Assembly: GCF_012641465.1 (NCBI RefSeq) | Contig: NZ_JABAIK010000005.1 | Coordinates: 1 to 64,000, forward strand | DNA: 64,000 nucleotides | Direction: 5' to 3' | DNA from: Vibrio agarilyticus | Lineage (GTDB): Bacteria > Pseudomonadota > Gammaproteobacteria > Enterobacterales > Vibrionaceae | Shown here: piece after piece, positions 26,144-34,157 of the stretch | How positions within the stretch are numbered: the first letter of the stretch is position 1 | Layout: the number at the start of each line of letters is the position of its first letter | Position numbers and translations under genes: made by a program | The notes under the pieces: generated by a model | Databases searched by the model: none | What the model was told of the DNA's origin: nothing | Seen by the model: only the letters and a program-made list of their open reading frames with translations

Positions 26144-28346
26144 GATAATATGAATAATGATATTTATGGTGAAAACTACTTAGCGAGGCAGATACGTTAT
26201 TGAGGACAACGCCGTCTAATGTAATATTGTGACGATGCAATTGGTCGATAGTATCTCGCACGATATTGAGTTTTGTGCTGTGCGCTTTTACGACCATGAC
26301 CATGTGTCCTAGGAGTTTCCCGACGATCAGACTGTCACTGACAAGCTGAGAGGGCGGTGTATCAATAATCACGCGATCATATTTTTCTAAAGCGAGTTCA
26401 ATAAACTGCTTAAATTTTTCATGGCTTAACGTCTCTTGCGGCGACGCTGTCGCGATGCCAGAAAGTGCGACATCGAAATCTGTATCGGCTGCACTAGCAA
26501 TACACTCTTCAAAGCTCATATCGTTGTGAACAAAGTTCGTAATGCCAGCTTGTGAACGCGGCAGATTGAGCGCTAAATAAATTGAAGGTTTGCGTAGGTC
26601 TGTATCGATTAATAACACCTTTTCTAATTTAGAAAATGAGCGAGCCAACTGAAGTGCTGTGGACGTTTTTCCCTCGTCCGGTAGTGATGAGGTAACGCCG
26701 ATAACGTTTGAATATTGATCGCTACGTTGGTTTAGCAACAACGTGGTTCTGAGGGAGTCGACCTTTTCAAGATAAAGCCGAGTCAGCTTAATGTTACCTT
26801 TCTCCATATTAAACAGTGGATTAGAGCCAAAGCGTCCTTTTACTTTGGGCAGAGTCGCCAGTGGGACTAATCCTAATTTTTCTTCAAAATCATTGTTGTC
26901 ATTGAATGTGCTTCGCAAAGAGTCCAACACAAGTGCCACCACAATTGCGGTAAAAAGGCTCGCAATAAACGCGATCATTATGATGCGTTTTTTCTGCGGT
27001 TTTGCCGGTTCAATGGGAACGAGTGCACCATCAGTAAAGCGCGCGTTCGCTGCGGTAAAATCGCTGGTGGCAGAAGTCTCTTTTTGTCGTGTCAGGAACA
27101 GGTCGTATAGCTTAGCGTTGCTATCGACTTCGCGTTTTAAGCTATCGTATTCTCTTTTGACGATTCCCAGCTTTTGGAATTCACTCTTCTTAGCGCTCAG
27201 TTCTTTACGAAGCAGCGCTTCTTGGCGCTGCGCGCTGTAGAGCTCCTGCTTGATCCCATTGATGAGTTTTGTAATGACGATTTCAGCGCGTTCTTGAACG
27301 GAGGCAAGCTGGGCCTTAGCTTGAATCATTCTGTCATGCTTATCACCATACCGTTTTGATAGCTCACTAACGCGCTTTTCTGCCTCGATTTCTGCAAGAC
27401 GAATTGCTGTTATCTGTGGGTGATTAGAGATTTGAGACAAACTTGCGATGCTCGCAAGTTCAGGGTTTTTGACTTTCAGAGCAGAATAAAGTGACTGTGA
27501 CGCGATACGTCGCTCTGTCGCAACAGATAAACGCTCGGTTAAGCTTGCTAATTCGTTACTCGTCAGTGCGTCAATGCCGCTGTCATCAATCAATTTTTGT
27601 TCTTGCAAAAAGGCAAGTAAGGCTTTCTCAGACTGTTGGTGTTTGAGCTTTAGTTCTTGTAAGCGAGTGTTGATCCAGCTGGTCGCTTGTTCGGTTGCCA
27701 CCACTTTGGAATCAAGACTGTTTTCAATAAATGCGTTGCCAATTTCGTTAGCAATTTTCGCCGCTAGAACGGGATCACTTGATTCAAATGAAATTTTCAC
27801 CAATTGCGTTTTGGGAACCGCGACAATTGACATAGCAGACTTAAACGCATTGAGTAATTTGTACTCATCGGCCGCTTTGTTCAGTTCAGTAGAGGGAGCG
27901 ATATCTTCGCTAGTACTTTCTGCCACATAAGAGGCATTACTCAGCAAGGACTTTATTTGACCAATTAATTGACCAATAAATACAGACGTTTGACTGGGCT
28001 CGGGGTTAAATTCAGGCAATTCTGCGAGGTTTAACTTATCAATGACGCGCTGCGCTACACGATTTGATTTAATAATTTCAAGTTGAGTCTGAAAGTACTC
28101 TTTGGCCGTCGTATCAATGCCAACGACTTCTTCAATTGAGACCGCGTTTTTTTGATTGGAATCAATGAGGATGGTAGCGGTTGCTCGATAAACCGGCTTT
28201 GCGGACAACATAATCAGTAGCGTCAGCAAAGTGCACAAAATGGTAAAAATTGAGATAGGCAGTAGGCGCGCACGAATCACGGAAAGGTAATGTCCGATAG
28301 CTAAACGCTCATTCTGACTTTGTGGCGAGTGTGTATTCAACGTCAT
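26121..28346 (-). CDS. Wzc-like polysaccharide co-polymerase / tyrosine autokinase
   Basis: The 741-aa protein spans the inner membrane twice (about residues 33-52 and 455-475), with a long periplasmic coiled-coil region between. The cytoplasmic kinase domain has Walker A SLPDEGKTSTALQLA, Walker A' VLLIDTDLRKPS and Walker B YDRVIIDTPP, and ends in a tyrosine cluster (HHKYHYSYYHEQ). This is the BY-kinase architecture of Wzc, GumC and VpsO, which controls chain length with the export channel. Its partner phosphatase is encoded at 11816-12328. AAGGAAT precedes the ATG. Confidence 0.94.
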   Translation of the reverse strand: MTLNTHSPQSQNERLAIGHYLSVIRARLLPISIFTILCTLLTLLIMLSAKPVYRATATILIDSNQKNAVSIEEVVGIDTTAKEYFQTQLEIIKSNRVAQRVIDKLNLAELPEFNPEPSQTSVFIGQLIGQIKSLLSNASYVAESTSEDIAPSTELNKAADEYKLLNAFKSAMSIVAVPKTQLVKISFESSDPVLAAKIANEIGNAFIENSLDSKVVATEQATSWINTRLQELKLKHQQSEKALLAFLQEQKLIDDSGIDALTSNELASLTERLSVATERRIASQSLYSALKVKNPELASIASLSQISNHPQITAIRLAEIEAEKRVSELSKRYGDKHDRMIQAKAQLASVQERAEIVITKLINGIKQELYSAQRQEALLRKELSAKKSEFQKLGIVKREYDSLKREVDSNAKLYDLFLTRQKETSATSDFTAANARFTDGALVPIEPAKPQKKRIIMIAFIASLFTAIVVALVLDSLRSTFNDNNDFEEKLGLVPLATLPKVKGRFGSNPLFNMEKGNIKLTRLYLEKVDSLRTTLLLNQRSDQYSNVIGVTSSLPDEGKTSTALQLARSFSKLEKVLLIDTDLRKPSIYLALNLPRSQAGITNFVHNDMSFEECIASAADTDFDVALSGIATASPQETLSHEKFKQFIELALEKYDRVIIDTPPSQLVSDSLIVGKLLGHMVMVVKAHSTKLNIVRDTIDQLHRHNITLDGVVLNNVSASLSSFHHKYHYSYYHEQTNAN

Positions 28347-28382
28347 TTCTATTCCTTGTCAAAACGTCATTCGGTGAAGTGA

Positions 28383-28928
28383 CTAAAAAAAGCTTTCTTC
28401 AATGACTAGGATGTCCCCAGGTGAGATTTTGGCACTCAATCGCACTTTTATTTTGGTATCGTCGCTGTCAGCGCTGTCTGCTTTTGTAATAAAAACTTTG
28501 TTCCTAGAAGCTCGGTCTGTGAAACCACCAGCGAGAGCGATTGCTTTGTCTACAGTAAGACCAGGTTGATATTCGTAACCACCGGGCTTTTTGACCTCGC
28601 CATTGACGTAAACGCTACGAAATCCTGTGACCGAAACTCGAACTTTTGGGGAAATGAGATAACCTTGCTTTAAGCCGTTGGAGATTTCTTTGCGCAATTG
28701 TTCTGGTGTTTTATCAACGGCAACTATTTGACCTAAATAAGGATAATCAAACTTACCACTGCTGCTGATATACAGTTCATCGATCGAGAGTTCTTGCTCG
28801 CCATACACAGAAATTTGTACTCGATCGCCAGCACCTAAACGATAGGTATTATCTAGAGAATTGGCGGAAACGACCGCTGGTATGCAAAGAGCCAAGAGGC
28901 TTGAAATCCCAAAGTATTGCCTAAACAT
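28383..28928 (-). CDS. Short Wza/GumB-type polysaccharide export protein
   Basis: A 181-aa protein with a signal peptide probably cleaved after VVSA (residue 22). It has a polysaccharide-export domain starting YRLGAGDRVQISVYGEQEL, then one SLBB-like domain (VYVNGEVKKPGGYEYQPGLT). It lacks the long C-terminal part with the outer-membrane helix of E. coli Wza, matching the short OPX class such as GumB. It would form the periplasmic part of the export channel; an outer-membrane porin partner is not evident in the locus. AAGGAGG precedes the ATG. Confidence 0.9.
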   Translation of the reverse strand: MFRQYFGISSLLALCIPAVVSANSLDNTYRLGAGDRVQISVYGEQELSIDELYISSSGKFDYPYLGQIVAVDKTPEQLRKEISNGLKQGYLISPKVRVSVTGFRSVYVNGEVKKPGGYEYQPGLTVDKAIALAGGFTDRASRNKVFITKADSADSDDTKIKVRLSAKISPGDILVIEESFF

Positions 28929-28943
28929 ATTGCCTCCTTAGTA

Positions 28944-30344
28944 TTAATACGCAGCCTTGTCATTTAATACTTTAAATATAGTCATAAAAATGATTTTCAT
29001 ATCAAGCCATGTTGACCATGACTCAATATATTCAAGATCACACTCAATACGTTTTTGCATTTTATCTATTGTGTCGGTTTCACCACGGTATCCGCTAACT
29101 TGAGCCAATCCAGTAATCCCGGGCTTTACTTTGTGTCTTAGCATGTAGCACTCGACAATCGCACGGTATTCTTCGTTGTGAACCACGGCGTGAGGTCTCG
29201 GCCCCACAATAGACATACTGCCCTGTAATACATTGATAAATTGAGGCAATTCATCAAGTGAGGTGCGGCGGATAAACGCTCCAAATGGCGTAATACGTGC
29301 ATCACCTTTTGTTGCTTGTTTGACATCTGAACCATTTTCTTGCGTGCGCATGGAACGAAACTTCCACACATTGATGCTTCGTCCATCCAGACCATAGCGC
29401 TTTTGCTTAAAGATGATTGGCCCTGGAGACGATAATTTAACGCCTAGAGATACTGCGATCATTAGTGGGCTAATGAGCGTTAGAATGGCAAGTGACAGAA
29501 TAATGTCTTGGAGCCGCTTTGTTACAACAGAAATACCGTAGAATGGCGTGTCATAAATACTTAATGTTGGTATGTCACCGACAGAGTCAAGTCGCGATTG
29601 TATTAAATTGAAGATAAAAAAATCAGGTATGACATAAGTATTTGCTGTCGTATCTGAAAATTGTTTCAGATATTCGACAATGCGGTGGTCCGCTTTTAAC
29701 GGCATTGCGATATAAACGTGGTTCACCTTACCCTGACGGGCTAACTGTAAGCCTTGTTCAACCTTACCTAAAAAGGGTACGTTCGCACTATGTAACCCAA
29801 GGCGGTCAGGATCCCTATCATCATAAAAGCCAATTAAATCAATGCCAAGATGTCTGAATTTCTCAATTTCATCCGCAAGTTTAATACCTGATTGAGTCAG
29901 ACCAACAATGATTGCAGGCTGCCGATTGTAGCCAAGATCGATGCATTTCTTCTTTGCAAAAAGGACAAGCACACGCCAGATACAGAGAAGCATTGGGGTT
30001 GCTAAAAACCAAGAACCCGTAACAATTCTCGAAAATTGATCGCCAGTTTTAGAAAAATAGGCGGTCGCTAGTAGAATAAGCGCAACGGCGGTCCAGCTGG
30101 TTAAGCATATTTTTAACTGCTCAATAAATGGCGAGGTTCTCCATGAGCGGTATATCTCCATCGCTTCGCCGATTAAGATAAATAAAATACTGGCATAGAA
30201 TGCAACAACCAAATAGAGATTGGTTATCTCACCAAGATAGACTTGAGCACTGATGCAGAGCGCTAATGTGATAATTAACGCATCTGCAATTCGGTACAAA
30301 ATAGCAAATTCAGTGGTGCCTGTTTTTATCTTTTTGATCTTCAT
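28944..30344 (-). CDS. Undecaprenyl-phosphate hexose-1-phosphate transferase (GumD/WcaJ-type)
   Basis: The 466-aa enzyme starts repeat-unit synthesis by moving a hexose-1-P, usually glucose, from a UDP-sugar to undecaprenyl phosphate. It has an N-terminal block of four helices, a Rossmann-like domain (PAIIVGLTQSGIKLADEIEK), and the C-terminal PHPT catalytic domain with FKQKRYGLDGRSINVWKFRS, RTSLDELPQFINVLQG and IVGPRPHAVVHN. Length and order match the GumD/WcaJ/VpsL group. It is the first gene of the minus-strand EPS operon, so the promoter should lie in the 30345-31118 gap. Confidence 0.93.
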   Translation of the reverse strand: MKIKKIKTGTTEFAILYRIADALIITLALCISAQVYLGEITNLYLVVAFYASILFILIGEAMEIYRSWRTSPFIEQLKICLTSWTAVALILLATAYFSKTGDQFSRIVTGSWFLATPMLLCIWRVLVLFAKKKCIDLGYNRQPAIIVGLTQSGIKLADEIEKFRHLGIDLIGFYDDRDPDRLGLHSANVPFLGKVEQGLQLARQGKVNHVYIAMPLKADHRIVEYLKQFSDTTANTYVIPDFFIFNLIQSRLDSVGDIPTLSIYDTPFYGISVVTKRLQDIILSLAILTLISPLMIAVSLGVKLSSPGPIIFKQKRYGLDGRSINVWKFRSMRTQENGSDVKQATKGDARITPFGAFIRRTSLDELPQFINVLQGSMSIVGPRPHAVVHNEEYRAIVECYMLRHKVKPGITGLAQVSGYRGETDTIDKMQKRIECDLEYIESWSTWLDMKIIFMTIFKVLNDKAAY

Positions 30345-31118
30345 TTAAACGCCCAATCCAATCGATAAATAAATTCTTTTATTACAGCCTGTTAGTTGAC
30401 TTATTCTCTGTAGCAAGATTTTCTACAAATCTGACATTATTAGAAAATCGATTCTGTTAATGCTGTTGTGAAAATCTATGCTCGGTTTATCTATTTAAAT
30501 CTTGATCATATCTGCCATCCATCCATTTCCACTATTTTTGCATTGTTATTATTTTTTCTGTAAATCAATAGGTTGACTTTATATTTACCTCAATAATGGC
30601 GGCGATTGTTAAAAATGAATTTTGTTGCATTTGAGTGGTTAATAAAAATGGATAAAAATCATTTTCTTCTGATTTAAACTCAATGATTTTTATCTTGTTT
30701 TGCTCAAATACATCAGCGTTATCGTATGCAATAGAGTGTAGTGAATGCTATTGGATAAAGCCAAATCGTGTCTTAAAAAAATGACGACTCTCTTGTGTCT
30801 GATACTCGCTAGAGGTGGCGTATTAATTAGTGAAATTTGTCTAAACTTAAGGTAACCAATTGTTTTTAATTTATTTATGTGAGTTTGATATTCAATGATT
30901 CTGTTGTGCGAAGCTGAGACTGCATTTATTCGTATCATGCATAAGTGTGACGGTTTACCTGTTGAATTAGTGGATTAACCGCACTTTAGGTCTAATCTTT
31001 TAGTTATCTAGCTCTGACAGCGTAGGAAGAGTATCAGAGTGTCAATATTCTTCGATGCTATGACTGATAACGAGACATCGACGCCAGTTCGTGGGTTAAC
31101 GAGAAGGGAAATGAGTAT
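30345..31118. promoter_or_regulatory. Long AT-rich divergent regulatory region of EPS operon
   Basis: This 774-bp gap between the divergent EPS operon and the HAD/UbiA-like gene holds no supported gene. It is AT-rich and includes a 13-bp inverted repeat (30651-30694). Long upstream regions are usual for EPS operons controlled by several regulators (VpsR/VpsT-type in vibrios), but no specific operator could be recognised. No sigma-54 promoter match was seen. Confidence 0.5.
30651..30694. repeat. 13-bp inverted repeat in EPS promoter region
   Basis: GATAAAAATCATT at 30651-30663 and its exact reverse complement AATGATTTTTATC at 30682-30694 are separated by 18 bp. It lies about 310 bp upstream of the first EPS gene. 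It could form an AT-rich hairpin or be a paired binding site. Confidence 0.6.
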
Positions 31119-32660
31119 ATGGAAGGCGTAAAAACGACCGATGAATGCGTACATACCGATGTTGTCGGTGAGACTCAAGAGACGACTCATTGTACATCGG
31201 ACTTCGAGTTGTATTCAAAAATCAATGAATTGTCTGACGATGAACCAATTATCGTCGATTTTGATGAAACACTTTGGCTCAGAAACTCCACTGAATCATT
31301 TTTGGCGATGGTGACACCATCGGTTTGGGTCGGTTTTTGGTTACAACTTCTTGGAATGCTGTCACCGTGGCGCTGGTTATCCCCAAATGATCCAGAGCAT
31401 ACTCGAGACTGGATTCGAGTACTTGTGGTAACCATCGTAGCGCCGTGGTCAATTGGGCAGTGGAGAAGGGCGGCTTCTCAACAAGCGACCCAGTACATTA
31501 ACCGTCCTCTTTATGATGCTCTTATTCAATCCAAACAACCGATTTTTGTGGCGAGCTATGGCTTCCGTTTTGTGATTCAGCCTCTTTTAGATGCTCTTAG
31601 CTGCAATTGGCAGCTTGCGGTCGCTAGTGACTTAAAAAATGCGCCCAAACTTCGTCAGGAGGGTAAAGGTGCTGCGGTCGTGAGGATACTCGGTGAGGCG
31701 TCAGTGAATTCGGGCCTTTCAATTAGTGATAGCCAGCTGGATAAAGATTTGTTCGCTATGACTCGTTATTCAGCCTTGATTCGTTGGCCTAACGCGAAAT
31801 ATGAACAAGCGGGCTTAAAGCCAATGTTGCCGTTTGCTTATCTGAAGAAGGTCAAACGCCCCAATGAAAGTTACTTTACTCGGGCCATATTAGGCCATGA
31901 CTATTTAGTACTATTGCTAACGTTTACTTTAGTTAGCAGTACGCCATGGTTAAGCGCAATCAGTCTTTTTTTGTTTGTATTAAGTTATTTCACGGCTTAT
32001 GAGATTGGCTATAACGAGAATGATCGACTTGGGCTTAGGTATGAAGCTCATCCTAAAGTCTCCGATGCTTACCAGAAGCTTGCTAAAAATTATGTGCCCA
32101 CTTTTGCATGGGTGTGTTCTGCGTTACTTGCGGTACCTGCCGCGATAACCGCTAGTTATGTTGACGGGGGGGTGTCAAGTGTGTTTGAGGGTGGCGTTGG
32201 TGGGGCCGCCGTTAATATTTGGCTCGTTTTTATGGGATTAATCATTGCGGTACGCATTGTGTTTGCCTGGTTTAATCGTTTAACCGAAGTTGGGCGAATG
32301 GTACCCATGCTTATTTTGCAGCTGGCGCGTAGCGTCGGTTATTTGCTGATTTTTACCACAACGAGCGTCGGTGTGTTTTTTTTGGTCAGCCAAGCATTGA
32401 GTAAGTGGATACCCTATCTTGTCTATCGGTGCGGCGGCTCGCGTGAGCGATGTCCAAATCATATGATCAATGCGATGCTTCTTTGTTGCTTTCTATTTGC
32501 ACTCTCTATGGCTGGTGATAACGCTTCAATTTGGGATGATTGGTCGACGTGGGTCATCTTAGGTTACAGCGCAGCAAGGGCTGTTATTGAGTTGAGAAAG
32601 TTTTTGCCTCACTTTAAGTTACTTCAACCTGTCGTACAGCCGCAAACGGAGCAACAGTAA
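31119..32660 (+). CDS. HAD-like domain plus UbiA-like membrane protein
   Basis: The 513-aa protein has an N-terminal HAD-type segment, IIVDFDETLW (about residues 44-53), with the DxDxT nucleophile motif, then a membrane-embedded half of about eight helices from about residue 265. TAYEIGYNENDRLGLRYEAH near 300-320 recalls the first Asp-rich motif of UbiA prenyltransferases (NDxxD), but it is degenerate. HAD-UbiA fusions exist in many bacteria. The reaction cannot be assigned. It is divergent from the EPS operon and might act on polyprenyl lipids, which is an inference. Confidence 0.55.
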   Translation: MEGVKTTDECVHTDVVGETQETTHCTSDFELYSKINELSDDEPIIVDFDETLWLRNSTESFLAMVTPSVWVGFWLQLLGMLSPWRWLSPNDPEHTRDWIRVLVVTIVAPWSIGQWRRAASQQATQYINRPLYDALIQSKQPIFVASYGFRFVIQPLLDALSCNWQLAVASDLKNAPKLRQEGKGAAVVRILGEASVNSGLSISDSQLDKDLFAMTRYSALIRWPNAKYEQAGLKPMLPFAYLKKVKRPNESYFTRAILGHDYLVLLLTFTLVSSTPWLSAISLFLFVLSYFTAYEIGYNENDRLGLRYEAHPKVSDAYQKLAKNYVPTFAWVCSALLAVPAAITASYVDGGVSSVFEGGVGGAAVNIWLVFMGLIIAVRIVFAWFNRLTEVGRMVPMLILQLARSVGYLLIFTTTSVGVFFLVSQALSKWIPYLVYRCGGSRERCPNHMINAMLLCCFLFALSMAGDNASIWDDWSTWVILGYSAARAVIELRKFLPHFKLLQPVVQPQTEQQ

Positions 32661-32756
32661 TCGGTCTCTAATGAGAAAATTCCGCTTCTTGCAGTCACTT
32701 AGGTTTGGAGTACAATCGAACCTAAGTGACGAATCTGCCTGTCAAAGGAGAAGGGA

Positions 32757-32915
32757 ATGACCAAATTAGTTGCCATGATTGTGCTCGCTGTTGTTGCCTT
32801 TTTGTTCGTTCGTTATCGTACGAGCGAGAACTTGCAAAAAGCAGTGGTATTGGGCTTATCGTTCGCCTTTTTTATCTATATTATCGGAGTCGTCGTAATG
32901 GAGTTGGTTCGTTGA
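32757..32915 (+). CDS. 52-aa two-helix membrane protein
   Basis: An ATG at 32757 with an excellent ribosome site (AAAGGAGAAGGGA) opens a 52-codon frame ending in TGA at 32913-32915. The product starts MTKLVAMIVLAVVAFLFVRY, has a short charged turn (RTSENLQK) and a second hydrophobic helix ending MELVR. It probably spans the inner membrane twice. It lies just before the coiled-coil membrane protein gene and is likely cotranscribed with it. No family is recognised. Confidence 0.65.
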   Translation: MTKLVAMIVLAVVAFLFVRYRTSENLQKAVVLGLSFAFFIYIIGVVVMELVR

Positions 32916-32952
32916 TGAATTAACTCTAGTGGTAAGTAGCGGGAAGGCTGAC

Positions 32953-33687
32953 GTGACCATAGAGCAAGAAGAACATAATGCAGATGACATTGTTGTCATC
33001 GAGCAACGTGATAAACGCACCCTAGGGTACATAGCTGTGGCGGCAAGCCTTGGGTTGGCGTTTGGCGGCCTCATAGGATCGACTTATCAAAGTGGCCAAT
33101 GGCAGAAAAGTTATCAAATCCTTGAGCAACAGCACACTACACTGTTAACGCAAAAACAGGCGTTAGAGTCGGCGAGTGCCAAGCGTGAACTTGAAATTGA
33201 CGCGGAAGTCATCGAGCAGAGCGAGTTGGCGGTTGCCCAATACCATCAAGAAGTTGAAGCGAAATTGAAGCGCCAGCAACACCAAATCAGTGAACTGGAG
33301 AAGGTTAATTTAGCGCTTGAATCTCGCCTGAAAGATCAGCAATCACAAATTGATGAAGGTGTTCAGCACAACGCAAATTTGAATCGCCAAAATGAAATGC
33401 AAGCGACGGTCTTTGCTCGGTCGAGAGAGTTATTTCAGCACGAGCTAAAGGTTAAGCAGGCATTAACAGCGTTGGAAAAAGAACGCGAAATGCTTGAACC
33501 TGCGATCCCGGCACTCCAATCGCAATGTGATGTTTATTTGGAAGGCAAGTCTTGGGATGCGAAATCTGACTCGTGTGATCGTCTGGATAGTGCCCAATCG
33601 AGGCTAACGCAGATCGACCAAATGATGGAGGTTCATCGCATGGATTTGCGGGAAATTGAAGTGATCTCTGCTGAAATGGGGCTGTAA
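32953..33687 (+). CDS. Membrane-anchored coiled-coil protein
   Basis: A 244-aa protein, starting at GTG 32953 where GGGAAGG lies 5 bases upstream (a GTG at 32929 is open but has no ribosome site). After an acidic N-terminus comes one membrane helix (YIAVAASLGLAFGGLIG) and then a long heptad-rich, Gln/Glu/Lys-rich coiled coil to residue about 165, ending in a region with two Cys (QCDVYLEG, DSCDRL). The family is not recognised. It probably works with the preceding 52-aa membrane protein. Confidence 0.6.
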   Translation: MTIEQEEHNADDIVVIEQRDKRTLGYIAVAASLGLAFGGLIGSTYQSGQWQKSYQILEQQHTTLLTQKQALESASAKRELEIDAEVIEQSELAVAQYHQEVEAKLKRQQHQISELEKVNLALESRLKDQQSQIDEGVQHNANLNRQNEMQATVFARSRELFQHELKVKQALTALEKEREMLEPAIPALQSQCDVYLEGKSWDAKSDSCDRLDSAQSRLTQIDQMMEVHRMDLREIEVISAEMGL

Positions 33688-33693
33688 CTTTTC

Positions 33694-34104
33694 ATGAAAA
33701 ACGTTGATATGAAAAATATAGATAAGTTAGCTTGGCTACGAATTGAAAACAAGAGAGTACTATGTGTTCGCTCGCACGGTAAATCGCTGTTTTACATGCC
33801 AGGTGGAAAGCGTGAAGGCGCGGAAACCGATGAACAGGCGTTACGCCGAGAGATCTCTGAAGAGTTGAGTGTCACCTTGAATGACTCATCAATGGTTTAC
33901 TACGACCAAATTGCGGCGCAAGCCGATGGTAAACCTGAAGGTGTCATGGTTGTCATGCGCTGTTACTACGCTGACTACACAGGTGAATTAGCAGAGAACG
34001 CTGAAATAGCAGAAGCGGTTTGGCTCTCTTATGAAGAGATAGATAAATGCTCCAAAGCACTTAGAATATTGTTTGAACAGCTTCATCACCAAGGTTTGAT
34101 TTAA
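33694..34104 (+). CDS. NUDIX hydrolase
   Basis: The 136-aa protein contains a complete Nudix box, GKREGAETDEQALRREISEE followed by LSV (about residues 36-58), matching GX5EX7REUXEEXGU except that the penultimate Gly is replaced by Ser. The length is that of a single-domain enzyme. It hydrolyses a nucleoside-diphosphate-linked compound, identity unknown. The start is 6 bp after the coiled-coil gene, so the three genes from 32757 appear to form one unit ending at the terminator at 34105. Confidence 0.88.
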   Translation: MKNVDMKNIDKLAWLRIENKRVLCVRSHGKSLFYMPGGKREGAETDEQALRREISEELSVTLNDSSMVYYDQIAAQADGKPEGVMVVMRCYYADYTGELAENAEIAEAVWLSYEEIDKCSKALRILFEQLHHQGLI

Positions 34105-34142
34105 CATAAGAAAACCTCAGCACATGCTGAGGTTTTCTTATG
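34105..34142. terminator. Strong bidirectional terminator
   Basis: CATAAGAAAACCTCAGC and GCTGAGGTTTTCTTATG form a perfect 17-bp stem with a 4-base loop (ACAT). A-rich and T-rich arms allow termination on both strands, between the NUDIX gene and the converging GNAT-nitrilase gene. Confidence 0.92.
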
Positions 34143-34157
34143 CCATTTAATCGACGA

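Noticed and set aside
26791-27930. Plus-strand ORFs inside the Wzc gene
   Set aside because: They are antisense shadows of a well-conserved coding region and have no ribosome sites or recognisable domains.
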